Assembly: GCF_020297365.1 (NCBI RefSeq)
Contig: NZ_JAIXIG010000003.1
Location: forward strand, 100,205-164,204
Source of the DNA: Curtobacterium oceanosedimentum
Lineage (GTDB): Bacteria > Actinomycetota > Actinomycetes > Actinomycetales > Microbacteriaceae
DNA length: 64,000 nt
Direction of reading: 5' to 3'
Within the stretch, counting starts at the first letter, position 1. Every line of letters begins with the position of its first letter. A program made the translations under genes and the position numbers. The notes beneath the pieces were generated by a model. The model was not told where the DNA came from and searched no databases. It saw nothing but the letters and a program-made list of their open reading frames with translations. Positions 1 to 12,442 of this stretch are shown piece after piece.

Positions 1-715
1 TCGAGTACTGCTGGTCGGAGTAGTTGCCGAGCACGAACGGGCCGGTGCCGACCGGGTCCGGGTCGCGCCAGGTGACCGGGTCCTTCACCTTCCCGTAGTG
101 GTGCTCGGGGAGGATGTAGGTCGCGCCGATGATGTTGAGGCTCGGGACGTCCTCGCCGTTGAGGTGGAAGACCAGGTGGTCGCCGTCCCGCTCGATGCGG
201 TCGATGTGCTGCCACGCGCCCTTGACGTCCATCGCCGGGAACTTCTTGAGCAGGTCGAACGTGAAGAGGACGTCCTCGGGGGTGAACGGCGTGCCGTCGG
301 ACCACTCGACACCCTTCCGGATCGTCATGTCGATCGTCCGCGCGTCGGGCAGCTCCCACGAGCTCGCGAGCCACGGGGTGCCCTTGCCGTCGAGCGGGTT
401 GATCTCGATGAGCGGCTCGTACATCCACTTGCTCGCGGTGCGGGCGTTCGGGATGTACGGGTTGAAGTTGCGGTCGAACAGCGGATTGCCGCGGTCCGCG
501 TTGATGAGCATCGTGTCCTTGCCGATCGTGGGATCGGGTTCGGAGCGGACCTGGATGCTGCAGCCGGTGGCGACCAGGGCCACCGCGGCGAGCCCGGCGA
601 TGGCGGCGACGAGCCGTCCACGCCGTCGTGTGCCGGCTCGGGTGCCGGTGCGCGTTCCGGGAGCGCGGGTCCCGGGGTCGCGCGTGCCGCGCGTGCGCTG
701 TGGGGGAAGCGTCAT
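1..715 (-). CDS. Family 5 (peptide/oligosaccharide) ABC transporter lipoprotein, partial
   Basis: Substrate-binding lipoprotein of a dipeptide/oligopeptide-type ABC importer. The visible 238 residues start at ATG 713-715, the only start codon before the signal. A basic N-region, a hydrophobic stretch and the lipobox LVATGCS (Cys52) give a lipid-anchored extracellular protein. The motifs WMYEPLIEI, VEWSDGTPFTPEDVLF and GTGPFVLGNY are typical of SBP_bac_5 proteins. The C-terminal half lies beyond the window, where permease and ATPase genes would be expected. The N-region is odd: about 36 residues with repeated Gly-Thr-Arg before the hydrophobic core. A LacI-type palindrome lies about 40 bp upstream and a LacI gene follows, so the substrate may be an oligosaccharide rather than a peptide (inference). 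Confidence 0.9.
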   Translation of the reverse strand, partial: MTLPPQRTRGTRDPGTRAPGTRTGTRAGTRRRGRLVAAIAGLAAVALVATGCSIQVRSEPDPTIGKDTMLINADRGNPLFDRNFNPYIPNARTASKWMYEPLIEINPLDGKGTPWLASSWELPDARTIDMTIRKGVEWSDGTPFTPEDVLFTFDLLKKFPAMDVKGAWQHIDRIERDGDHLVFHLNGEDVPSLNIIGATYILPEHHYGKVKDPVTWRDPDPVGTGPFVLGNYSDQQYS

Positions 716-753
716 TGCTCGGTCGACCTCCATGTCGATTCGGTACGTGCTCA

Positions 754-769
754 ATGTATGCGCTTACAT
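754..769. promoter_or_regulatory. LacI-type operator candidate
   Basis: ATGTATGCGCTTACAT is a 16-bp palindrome with a central CG and one mismatched pair, the usual form of a LacI-family operator. It lies 38 bp upstream of the lipoprotein start at 715, between that gene and the lacI-like gene ending at 880. The neighbouring LacI protein is the obvious candidate ligand. No second copy was seen in the window. Confidence 0.6.
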
Positions 770-879
770 GGCGGCGCGCAACACGGGTGGTTCCGTACCG
801 GGGCGGCACGTCCTGGACCGCTCGGGGACTCGGGGCGGCCCGAGCGGCCGGGGAGGGCGCGGCGCGCTGGCCCGGCCCG

Positions 880-1980
880 CTACAGCGACGGCGGGCAGCT
901 CTCGCGCAGCAGCACCTCGACGGGCAGGCGCACCGCACGCGGCGGACCCTCGCGGCGCTCCAGGCGGTCCACGATCGCCAGCACGGCGGCACGGCCGAGC
1001 GCACCCATCGGCTGGTGCACCGTGGTCAGCGGCGGTGACGAGAACCGCGCAGCGTCGATGCCGTCGAACCCGGTGACGACGACGTCCTCGGGCACCCGCA
1101 GCCCCCGGGCCGCCGCCGCGTCGAGCACCCCGAGCGCCGACTGGTCGTTCGAGCACACGACGGCCCGCGGGACGTCCCCGGCGAGCAGCTGGTCGGCGAG
1201 CTCCCGCGCCCGGGCCCGCCCGAAGTCGCCGTGCACCACCCGCACCGCCGATGCCGGCACGCCGTGGTCGGCCAACGCGGCCCGGAACCCGGCGGACCGC
1301 TCCATGTCGTCCGGCGAGTCGATCGGACCGGCGACGTACGCGAGCGACCGGATGCCCAGACGCCCGATCACGTGCGACGCGAGCGTGCGCATGCCGGCGG
1401 CGTTGTCGACGCTCACCGAGTCGAAGCCGTGCGAGCGCCGGTCGTCGGCGAGCACCACGACCGGGATGCGTCGGGCGACGTGGTCGAGCAGGTCGTCCGG
1501 CACGGTCTGCGCCAGCACGGCGAGACCGTCGACCCGGCCGGCGACGTCGTTGACGATGACGTCACGGGACGACCCGCGCCCGGCTGCGACCATCAGCGCG
1601 AGGCCCCGCTGCCAGGCCTCGGTCTCGGCGCCGCGCAGGACCTCGTCGAAGTACAGGTTCGACGAGAACGGCTGGGTGACGTGCCGGCGGTCGTCCACCA
1701 CGCGGACGCCGCCGTCGGTCACCAGGTCCGGTCGCTCGTCGGGCACCACGTCGAACCCGGGCAGCAGCAGCCCGACGACACCCGTCCGCTTGCCGGCGAG
1801 ACCGCGGGCGTTGCCGGAGGGGACGTAGCCGAGGGTCCGGATCGCCGCCTGGACGCGGTCCCGGGTGCCCTCGCGGACGGCGTCCGGCGTGCGGAGCACG
1901 CGGGAGACGGTCGCGATGGAGACACCGGCGGCGGACGCGACGTCGTAGACGGTGGGCGGTGCGGTGCGCTGGTCGGCCAA
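880..1980 (-). CDS. LacI-family transcriptional regulator
   Basis: DNA-binding repressor of 366 residues. The N-terminal helix-turn-helix reads TVYDVASAAGVSIATVSRVL, followed by the hinge (GNARGLAGKRTGVVGLL) and a periplasmic-binding-like sugar sensor with SNDQSALGVLDAA and TTVHQPMGALG near the C-terminus. I start it at TTG 1978-1980 because GGGAGG lies 8 nt upstream and the HTH begins about 9 residues later; the open frame continues upstream without homology. It lies just upstream of, and in the same orientation as, the family 5 lipoprotein gene, and a palindromic operator lies between them, so local control of that transporter is likely. The ligand is unknown. Confidence 0.9.
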   Translation of the reverse strand: MADQRTAPPTVYDVASAAGVSIATVSRVLRTPDAVREGTRDRVQAAIRTLGYVPSGNARGLAGKRTGVVGLLLPGFDVVPDERPDLVTDGGVRVVDDRRHVTQPFSSNLYFDEVLRGAETEAWQRGLALMVAAGRGSSRDVIVNDVAGRVDGLAVLAQTVPDDLLDHVARRIPVVVLADDRRSHGFDSVSVDNAAGMRTLASHVIGRLGIRSLAYVAGPIDSPDDMERSAGFRAALADHGVPASAVRVVHGDFGRARARELADQLLAGDVPRAVVCSNDQSALGVLDAAAARGLRVPEDVVVTGFDGIDAARFSSPPLTTVHQPMGALGRAAVLAIVDRLERREGPPRAVRLPVEVLLRESCPPSL

Positions 1981-2210
1981 GCCGTGCCTCCCGTCCGCCG
2001 TCCGCTGGAGCCGCGCCTCGTCTGCGCGGCCGGACCATCCTAGGCACGACCCGGAGCGCGGTTTCTCCACAGGGGCACGGCGGGTGCTTGCGGGACCGTA
2101 CCGTCCGCGCGACACTGTTGCGACCTCAGTACGTCCCGTGAGGAAGCGCACCAGCGGGCCGCCTGCCCGCACCGTTCTGGTTGCCCACACACGCAGGGAA
2201 GGACACCGAC

Positions 2211-2357
2211 ATGTCGCAGTCGACACGTTCCGGGAGCAAGCTCGCCAACCGCGCGAGCCACGACGAGGCCGAGGTGCGTGCTGCACTGCTCGAACGCACG
2301 GAGGGCACGACGTTCGACGACGTCGATCCGACCCAGGAGCCGGTCGACCGGCCGTAG
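2211..2357 (+). CDS. Small hypothetical protein (48 aa)
   Basis: A 48-residue acidic, soluble protein starting MSQSTRSGSKLANRASHDEA and ending TQEPVDRP. I accept it because GGAAGG precedes the ATG at a good distance, nearly every codon ends in G or C, and no other gene explains the segment. There is no signal peptide, membrane segment or cysteine. I do not recognise the family. It stands alone, divergent from the lacI-like gene and convergent with the GntR gene. Confidence 0.6.
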   Translation: MSQSTRSGSKLANRASHDEAEVRAALLERTEGTTFDDVDPTQEPVDRP

Positions 2358-2481
2358 CGGCGGCTCGTCGGGCCCTCACCGCACCGACGAGCGGTCGGGA
2401 GGCGCGGCGCACGCCCGCGCGTCCGGCACGCACCGACGGAGTGCGACCGCGAGCGGTCCCGTCCACGGCGTGGACGGTCCG

Positions 2482-3183
2482 TCAGCGCTCGGTCGTGCCG
2501 ACGATCGTCATGCCCGCACCGCGCAGGCGACGACGCTCCTGGGCGATCCAGCTGAGCAGGCGGTCGTTCGTGCCGGCGACGTGTGCCGAGACGAGCTGCG
2601 CCGCGCGGTCGGCGTCACCGTCCCGGACGGCGTCGATGATCGCGCTGTGCTCCTGCCATGCGGCGTCGCGCGCCTCGGGCGTCCGGACCTCGATCCAGCG
2701 GGTCCGCTCCAACCGCGTCAGGGCGTCGGCGATCGCGTCGGTGACGAACCGGTTGCCACCGAGCGCGGCGAGCTCGAGGTGGAACGTCGACCCCATCCGG
2801 ATGCCGGCCTGCTGGTCCGGCGAGGGCCGGAGGTCGTCGAGGTGCCCGCGGACCTCGGCCAGCTGCTCGGCGTCGGCGCGCTCGACCGCGAGCCGGACGG
2901 CGGCGGGTTCGAGGATGCCGCGCAGCTCGGCGAGCGAGGCGATCTCGTCGAGGTCGATCGGGGTGACCGTCCACGAGCGCCCCTCGTGCAGGATGAGCCC
3001 CTCGCGCTCGAGCCGCGACAGTGCGGCGCGGACGGGGGTGCGTGAAGCGTGGAACCGGGCTTCGAGTCCGCGCTCGGAGATGCGCTCCCCCGGCGCGATG
3101 TCGAGGGTCAGGATGGCTGCGCGCAGGTTGTCGTAGAGCTGGGCCGTCTGCGACACGGGCGCGGCGTCGGTCGTGTCGGTCAC
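2482..3183 (-). CDS. GntR-family (FadR subfamily) transcriptional regulator
   Basis: Repressor of the FadR/VanR type. The winged HTH (NLRAAILTLDIAPGERISERGLEARFHASRTPVRAALSRLEREGLI, shown here by its flanks only: NLRAAIL to EGLI) is followed by an all-helical FCD ligand domain with conserved His residues (FHLELAALGGN, HSAIIDAVRDGD, SAHV). Two starts are possible: TTG 3190-3192 with no Shine-Dalgarno, or GTG 3181-3183 lying 8 nt after a TAGGCT -10 box, as expected for a leaderless mRNA. I prefer GTG (233 aa). It diverges from an MFS transporter, with tandem GGTATACC sites between them, so it probably controls both. Confidence 0.87.
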   Translation of the reverse strand: MTDTTDAAPVSQTAQLYDNLRAAILTLDIAPGERISERGLEARFHASRTPVRAALSRLEREGLILHEGRSWTVTPIDLDEIASLAELRGILEPAAVRLAVERADAEQLAEVRGHLDDLRPSPDQQAGIRMGSTFHLELAALGGNRFVTDAIADALTRLERTRWIEVRTPEARDAAWQEHSAIIDAVRDGDADRAAQLVSAHVAGTNDRLLSWIAQERRRLRGAGMTIVGTTER

Positions 3184-3216
3184 GGCGGACAAGCCTAGTG
3201 GCGAGTGGGCGGGAAT

Positions 3217-3238
3217 GGTATACCGTCATGGTATACCA
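3217..3238. promoter_or_regulatory. Tandem GGTATACC operator of the GntR regulator
   Basis: ATGGTATACC occurs twice, at 3215-3224 and 3229-3238. Each copy holds the perfect 8-bp palindrome GGTATACC, and the centres are 14 bp apart. The pair fills the 80-bp divergent space between the GntR gene and the MFS gene and overlaps where promoter elements for both should lie. The AT-containing palindrome stands out in this GC-rich DNA. Confidence 0.75.
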
Positions 3239-3263
3239 ATCCGTTCCAGGGTGAAACGATGGC

Positions 3264-4454
3264 ATGACCGCGACCACTCCTCCCACTCCTACCAGCCCGC
3301 GCGCCTGGACGATGCTGGCCCTCGGCGTCGGTGCCCAGGCCGCGGGCACGCTCGTGGTGACCGCTCCCGCCCTGCTCATCCCCTCCCTGCACGCGGACGG
3401 GACCCCGCTGCCCGTGGCCGGCCTGCTCGCCGCCGCGCCCACCTTCGGCATGGTGCTGACGCTCATCGCGTGGGGTGCGATCACCGACCGCATCGGCGAA
3501 CGTGTCGTCATCGCCGGTGGGCTCGCCCTCACCACGATCGCGGCCGTCGGGGCGTGGGCGGCGGCGGGCGACCCGGTCCTGCTCGGCCTCGCGTTCCTGG
3601 CCGGGGGCATGACGAGTGCATCGACCAACGCGGCGAGCGGGCGGGTCGTGGTCGGCTGGTTCCCGAAGGAGCGGCGCGGCCTGGCGATGGGGATCCGGCA
3701 GATGTCCCAGCCCCTCGGCGTGACGCTCGCCGCCCTCACGGTCCCGCAGCTCGCCGAGGCGTCGAGCATCCGGGCCGCCCTGGTGCTGCCGGTCGTCCTG
3801 TGCGCGGTGCTCGCCGCCTGCTGTGCGGTCGGGATCACGGACCCGCCGCGTCCGGCCTGTGCCGCCGTGGCGACGGTGCCGGCCAACCCCTACCGATCCG
3901 ACGGCTTCCTGTGGCGGGTGCACGCCGTGTCGGTCCTGCTCGTGGTGCCACAGTTCACGCTGTCGACCTACGGCCTCGTCTGGCTCGTGGGCCTCGGCTG
4001 GTCGACGCCAGCGGCCGGGCTGCTCGTCGGCGCCTCGCAGTTCGTCGGGGCCGTCGGCCGGATCCTCGTGGGCGTCTGGAGCGACCGGGTCGGGTCGCGG
4101 GTCGGGCCGCTGCGGGTCGTCGCGGTCGGTGCCGCCGCCGTGATGGGGCTGCTCGCGCTCGTCGACGTCACGCACCTGGCAGCCGGAGCCGTGTTCCTGG
4201 TCATCGCGACGAGCGTCACGGTCGCCGACAACGGCCTGGCCTACACGTCCGTCGCCGAGGCGGCAGGGCCGTACTGGTCCGGCAGGGCTCTCGGCGCGCA
4301 GAACACCGGTCAGTTCATCGCGGCGAGCGCCGTCGGCCCCGGTGTCGGTGCGTTGGTCACGACGGTCGGCTTCGCGGCGTCGTTCGGCATCGTCGCCGTC
4401 CTGCCGCTGCTGGCACTGCCCCTGGTCCCCCGCGTCGACCGCTCGTCCGACTGA
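3264..4454 (+). CDS. MFS transporter
   Basis: Inner-membrane secondary transporter of 396 residues with about 12 hydrophobic segments. The motif ITDRIGERVVIAGG after TM2 matches the MFS loop 2-3 signature (GxLaDrxGrr), and WSDRVGSR is the equivalent loop in the second half. The ATG follows AGGGTGA. The segment NAASGRVVVGWFPKERRGLAMGIRQ resembles metabolite/H+ symporters and cyanate/nitrate-type MFS members. The divergent FadR-type regulator suggests an organic acid or similar small metabolite as substrate (inference). A 48-nt palindrome follows the stop. Confidence 0.85.
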   Translation: MTATTPPTPTSPRAWTMLALGVGAQAAGTLVVTAPALLIPSLHADGTPLPVAGLLAAAPTFGMVLTLIAWGAITDRIGERVVIAGGLALTTIAAVGAWAAAGDPVLLGLAFLAGGMTSASTNAASGRVVVGWFPKERRGLAMGIRQMSQPLGVTLAALTVPQLAEASSIRAALVLPVVLCAVLAACCAVGITDPPRPACAAVATVPANPYRSDGFLWRVHAVSVLLVVPQFTLSTYGLVWLVGLGWSTPAAGLLVGASQFVGAVGRILVGVWSDRVGSRVGPLRVVAVGAAAVMGLLALVDVTHLAAGAVFLVIATSVTVADNGLAYTSVAEAAGPYWSGRALGAQNTGQFIAASAVGPGVGALVTTVGFAASFGIVAVLPLLALPLVPRVDRSSD

Positions 4455-4473
4455 CGGGCGGCACCGGCGGAGC

Positions 4474-4521
4474 GACGGACGGGAGGCCCGAGGCGGGGTC
4501 GCCACGGGCCTCCCGTCCGTC
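4474..4521. terminator. 48-nt palindrome between convergent genes (repeat family A)
   Basis: Arms GACGGACGGGAGGCCCG (4474-4490) and its exact complement (4505-4521) surround a 14-nt loop. It sits between the convergent MFS and baeRF genes, so it can act as a bidirectional terminator, although no T-tract follows. Related copies occur at 18448, 26912, 31381, 41564, 46365 and 58926. Confidence 0.75.
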
Positions 4522-4553
4522 ACCGGCTCAGCACAGCGACGGCGTCCGGAGCC

Positions 4554-5708
4554 TCACGCGGGGACGGTCGGCCCGACCGGCCAGCGGAGCAGGGCGGCGG
4601 CCGGTGCGCCACCGGGCAGGGACGCCGCGTTCACGAGCACGAGGTCGGCGTCGGTCAGCACCGCGGCCCGCACGAGCGCGCACACCGCCGGCACCGCACC
4701 GATCACCGGGGTGCCCGCGGCCTGCTCGGGCGCGGTCGCCACCCACGGCGCACCCGCCAGGGCGAGCAGCGTGCGGTCCCCGACCGCCTGCGCGTCCACC
4801 GCCACCGTCGCGCCCTGGGCTTGCTGCAGGGCCTCGACCACGGACCCGATCCCGGTCACGACCTGGTTGTCGCCGCGGCCGGTGTGCGTGCGGAGCAGGT
4901 CCTCGAGGTCGTGCCGATGCGTCGCGACGACCCGGGCGAGCGCGGTCTCGACGTGCTCCACGAACGCCTGCTTCGACGCGGTGTCTGCCCGCGGGTCGCC
5001 GGGGAAGACCGAGACGAGCGCCTTCGCCTCGTTCGACAGCGACTTCACCAGGAGCTCACGGGCCGTGACGTCGCCGGCCACCACCACGAGCCCGGGCCGC
5101 AGGTCGCGGACGGCTGCGTCGAGGGCGCTCGCGACCTCGGACTGGTTCTGCTTCCAGATCTCCTCGGTGTGCTGCTGCCAGTGCGGCTGCTTCCAGCCGG
5201 TGCCGGCCTTGGCGTAGTGCAACGTGTCGTTGCGCCCCTCGACCTGCTGCTCGACGGCGACCGCGGCGTGTCCCAGACGGTAGGCGCGGAACGCCCCGCC
5301 CTCCTTGCCGGCGTGCACGACCAGGAACGGCAGGTCGACCGGGCGGTGGGCGACGAGCGGCACCAGGTCCGGCACGGCACCGACCCCCACGGACTCCGGT
5401 CCGTGCAGGTGCCCGGGCAGGACCTCGCTCAGCACCACGACGTCGTCGTGCACCAGGACGTAGCGCGCGACCGGCGACGGGACGCCCGGCTCCTGCTCGA
5501 ACTCGGCGGCGACCAGGTCGACGACCGCGTCGGACGCGCCCTGCGCACGGAGGGTCTCCTCGATCCCGCGCAGTCGGAGTGCCGCCTGCCGTCGCGGGTC
5601 CTCGACGTTGCCGGAGACGTCGCCGTAGGCCCAGGCCCAGGTGCCTCCGCCCTCCAGTCGCTCCCCCAGGATCCGGTGCAGTTCGCTCGTCGCGTTGGTC
5701 GACGTCAT
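4554..5708 (-). CDS. Rv2629/baeRF-like (bacterial eRF1-domain) protein
   Basis: A 384-residue cytoplasmic protein resembling the actinobacterial Rv2629 / baeRF2 group, which carry a domain related to eukaryotic release factor eRF1 and are suspected of acting on ribosomes or tRNA. Supporting features are the N-terminal WAWAYGDVSGNVEDPRRQAA segment, the central GTGWKQPHWQQHTEE with downstream VVVAGDVTARELL, and the C-terminal region ending in a short hydrophobic tail. No catalytic motif can be assigned with certainty. It is monocistronic, divergent from the sugar ABC operon. The family assignment rests on motif recall, not on a search. Confidence 0.7.
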   Translation of the reverse strand: MTSTNATSELHRILGERLEGGGTWAWAYGDVSGNVEDPRRQAALRLRGIEETLRAQGASDAVVDLVAAEFEQEPGVPSPVARYVLVHDDVVVLSEVLPGHLHGPESVGVGAVPDLVPLVAHRPVDLPFLVVHAGKEGGAFRAYRLGHAAVAVEQQVEGRNDTLHYAKAGTGWKQPHWQQHTEEIWKQNQSEVASALDAAVRDLRPGLVVVAGDVTARELLVKSLSNEAKALVSVFPGDPRADTASKQAFVEHVETALARVVATHRHDLEDLLRTHTGRGDNQVVTGIGSVVEALQQAQGATVAVDAQAVGDRTLLALAGAPWVATAPEQAAGTPVIGAVPAVCALVRAAVLTDADLVLVNAASLPGGAPAAALLRWPVGPTVPA

Positions 5709-5859
5709 GGCAGCTCCTCTCGGACGGGCCGGAGCCGACGAGCCCCGGCGCTCTCACGTGCGACCACACTCCACCCGCCCGACCGGGGCCGTCCACAGTC
5801 GCCAGCGAACACCCAGGCGGAGGGTTCCCGGCGACCCCACAGCAACGAGACGGTCACGA

Positions 5860-5887
5860 AACCACACCGTCGTTCGGTTCTGTGGTT
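5860..5887. promoter_or_regulatory. Inverted repeat upstream of the sugar ABC/beta-galactosidase operon
   Basis: AACCACA (5860-5866) and TGTGGTT (5881-5887) form 7-bp arms separated by 14 bp, about 40 bp before the lipoprotein start at 5929. The position fits a regulator site for this operon, which has no adjacent regulator gene of its own. Which protein binds is unknown. Confidence 0.4.
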
Positions 5888-5928
5888 GGGTGTGGGCAAC
5901 CCCGATCAACGGCGAACGGAGTGCGGCA

Positions 5929-7287
5929 ATGGCGCCACGACCACGACCCATCACGAGACGACACCTGTTGGGCTTCGGCCTCGGCACGGCGGCGGCGGGA
6001 CTCCTCGCCGGCTGCGCCGTCCCGGGCTCGACCAACGTCAACAAGGCGGCCCTGGTGCCCGCCGCGGCCTCGGGCGAGACCGTCCAACTCACCTACTGGG
6101 CCTGGTTGAAGGACCTGCAGAAGGTGTGCGACGTCTGGAACGAGACGCACCCGGACATCCAGGTCACCGCGAACTGGATCCCCGGCGGCAACAGCGGCGG
6201 TTACCAGAAGATGTACTCCGCGCTCGCAGCCGGCGGCGGCCCGGACATCGGGCAGGTCGAGCTCCGGCAGATCCCCGAGTTCATGCTCGCGAACGGCCTG
6301 GTCGACCTGGCCCGGTACGGCGCGAAGGACTTCGAGTCGAAGTACGACGAGGCCGCGTGGGCCCAGGTGTCGTTCGTCGACGGCATCTACGGCATCCCGC
6401 AGGACACCGGCCCGATGGGCTTCTACTACCAGACGGCGATCCTGGAGCAGGCCGGCGGCGAACCACCGACGACGTGGGACGAGTGGCGCGACCTGGCCGA
6501 GAAGGTCCGCGGCACCGGCAAGCAGAACTACCTCGAGGTGTTCCCGGTGGCCGACGCGTCGCCCTTCGCCGCGTACGCGCAGCAGGCGGGGGCGCGGTGG
6601 TTCAAGATCGACGGCGACCAGTGGGTCGTCGACATGACCGATGACAAGACGATGATGGTCGCCGACTTCTTCGACGGCGTCATCGACGAGAAGTTGGTCG
6701 ACACGAGCGCCGGCGCGTACTCGCCCGGGTGGTACGCCGCGGCGGCCAGCGGCAGGATCGCGGCCGTCACGAGCGCGAGCTGGGGTGACGCCCTGATCCA
6801 GTCGGTGCAGGGCGGCGAGGGCAAGTGGAAGGTCGCCCCGATGCAGAAGTGGGGCGCCGACGGGTTCGGTTCGAGCGCGATCGGCGGTTCGACCGCTGCC
6901 GTGCTGGCGAACGCGAAGCACCCGAAGGAGGCGCTCGAGTTCATCACGTGGATGACCACGTCGAAGGAGGGCATCGACGCGATGATCAAGTACTGCGGCA
7001 TCGGCTGGTCGCCGGCGGTCGACTACATCGGCGCCGCCCGCCAGCAGCCGTCCGAGTGGTTCTCCGGGCAGAACTACAACGAAGAGGTGTTCGTCCCCGC
7101 GGCGCAGGCGCAGAACGTCGAGTGGTCGTGGTCCCCCGTGACCCAGTCGGCGTTCACGAGCCTGCAGAACCAGTTCCGCCGCAAGCTCACCTCCGGCCTC
7201 AAGCTCAGCGACGCCGTGGAGCTCGCCCAGCGGGAGATCGTCCAGTCCTTCAAGGACAAGGGCCTCAGCGTCAGGACGGCACGATGA
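5929..7287 (+). CDS. Sugar ABC transporter substrate-binding lipoprotein (family 1)
   Basis: A 452-residue solute-binding lipoprotein of a carbohydrate CUT1-type importer. The N-terminus has a twin-Arg-like signal (TRRHLLGFGLGTAAAGLLAGC) with the lipobox LLAGC. The mature part shows SBP_bac_1 features: VQLTYWAWLKDLQKVCDVWN, GGGPDIGQVELRQIPEF, IYGIPQDTGPMGFYY and EFITWMTTSKEG near the end. The start at ATG 5929 puts the signal peptide at the terminus; the open frame upstream is not credible. Its stop overlaps the next gene (ATGA). The two following permeases and a beta-galactosidase suggest a beta-galactoside or galacto-oligosaccharide as substrate. No ATPase is encoded here, so a shared MsiK-like ATPase is probably used (inference). 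Confidence 0.93.
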   Translation: MAPRPRPITRRHLLGFGLGTAAAGLLAGCAVPGSTNVNKAALVPAAASGETVQLTYWAWLKDLQKVCDVWNETHPDIQVTANWIPGGNSGGYQKMYSALAAGGGPDIGQVELRQIPEFMLANGLVDLARYGAKDFESKYDEAAWAQVSFVDGIYGIPQDTGPMGFYYQTAILEQAGGEPPTTWDEWRDLAEKVRGTGKQNYLEVFPVADASPFAAYAQQAGARWFKIDGDQWVVDMTDDKTMMVADFFDGVIDEKLVDTSAGAYSPGWYAAAASGRIAAVTSASWGDALIQSVQGGEGKWKVAPMQKWGADGFGSSAIGGSTAAVLANAKHPKEALEFITWMTTSKEGIDAMIKYCGIGWSPAVDYIGAARQQPSEWFSGQNYNEEVFVPAAQAQNVEWSWSPVTQSAFTSLQNQFRRKLTSGLKLSDAVELAQREIVQSFKDKGLSVRTAR

Positions 7288-8401
7288 CCCAGCAGACCAC
7301 CACCAGGCAGTCCGCCGGTCGACCGGCCGCCGGCGCCCCCGCCTTCCGCACGAGCACGAAGGCCACGAGCGCCCAGAAGCGCGCCCCGTGGATCCTCCTC
7401 GCGCCGTTCCTGGCACTGTTCCTGCTGACGTTCGTCATCCCGATCATCAGCGCCCTGTTCCAGTCGTTCACGACCGTCGACCGCGAGGGACTGTTCGGCG
7501 AGGACGGTGTCGTCGGCCGGTTCGCCGGCTTCGACAACTACGTCATCGCCCTGCAGGACAGCGGCTTCGTCGCCTCGATCGGGCGGATGCTGCTCTTCGG
7601 CATCGTGCAGGTCCCGGTGATGATCATCGCCTGCACGATCCTGGCGCTGCTGCTCGAGTCGGCGAGCGCCCGGTGGCCGGGGTTCTTCCGCGCGATCTAC
7701 TTCATGCCCTACGGCGTCCCCGGGGTCATCGCGACGATCCTCTGGTCGTTCCTGTACGTGCCGGGGCTTTCGCCGATCGTCGCGGGCCTGCAGTCGATCG
7801 GGTTGCAGCCGGACTTCCTCGGCGCGAACAGCGTGCTGTGGTCGATCGCGAACATCGTCACGTGGACCTACACCGGCTACAACATGCTCATCATCGTGGC
7901 GCAGCTGAAGTCGATCCCCGGCGAGGTCTACGAGGCCGCGAAGGTCGACGGCGCCAACGCGTTCCAGGTCGCCTGGCGCATCCAGATCCCGCTCATCGCC
8001 CCGGCCCTGGTGCTGACGACCGTGTTCTCGATCATCGGCACGCTGCAGCTCTTCGCGGAGCCGCAGATCCTGTCGACCGTGGCCCCGGCCATCGACACCG
8101 AGTACACGCCGAACTACGCCGCCTACACGAACGCGTTCGCGTTCAACGAGTACGGCGTCGCGAGCGCGCAGGCCGTCATCATCGCCCTGGCCGCGTTCAT
8201 CCTGTCGTTCGCGTTCCTCGCGTTGACGAACCGACCGCCGAAGGACGAACGCGACCGCCGCAAGCGGGCGAAGCGGGACGGTCTGGAGGCCCGCACCGCG
8301 CTCCAGACGCGCGCTGCGGCGGGCAGCACGGTCACCACCACGGCCGAGCCGGGCCTCCCGGCCAGGACCGGACTGCAGAACGGGACGAAGGGGACGGACG
8401 C

Positions 8402-8405
<4 letters not shown>
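7284..8405 (+). CDS. Sugar ABC transporter permease (MalF-type)
   Basis: A 373-residue inner-membrane permease with six or more hydrophobic segments. The EAA loop EVYEAAKVDGANAFQVAWRI, with the conserved Gly, marks the site that docks the ATPase. It starts at ATG 7284 overlapping the previous stop and ends overlapping the next start (ATGA), so the operon is translationally coupled. The C-terminal tail after the last membrane segment is long and charged and contains EPGLPARTGL, encoded by a stretch resembling half of the dispersed GGGAGGC/GCCTCCC palindrome (8350-8365). Confidence 0.93.
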
Positions 8406-12324
<3,919 letters not shown>

Positions 12325-12368
12325 GCGCGGCTGCGCGCGGCGCGCGAGCTGCGCCCCGCTGCGGTCTT

Positions 12369-12392
12369 CGCGCCCCGTCTCTCCGGGGCGCG
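12369..12392. terminator. Hairpin after lacZ (repeat family C)
   Basis: CGCGCCCCG and its complement form a perfect 9-bp stem around the loop TCTCTC, 45 nt after the lacZ stop and before the convergent DUF3151 gene. The reverse complement (stem CGCGCCCCG, loop GAGAGA) almost matches the core of the 36-nt hairpin at 19664-19699, so this is a repeated element. Confidence 0.6.
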
Positions 12393-12442
12393 ACGACCGT
12401 GGCGGGGCGCGGGGCGGTTGCGCCGCGCCGGGCGCCCGCGCG

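Noticed and set aside
98..1828. 576-codon plus-strand frame at the left end
   Set aside because: It runs across the family 5 lipoprotein gene, the intergenic operator and the lacI gene on the other strand, so it is a composition artefact.
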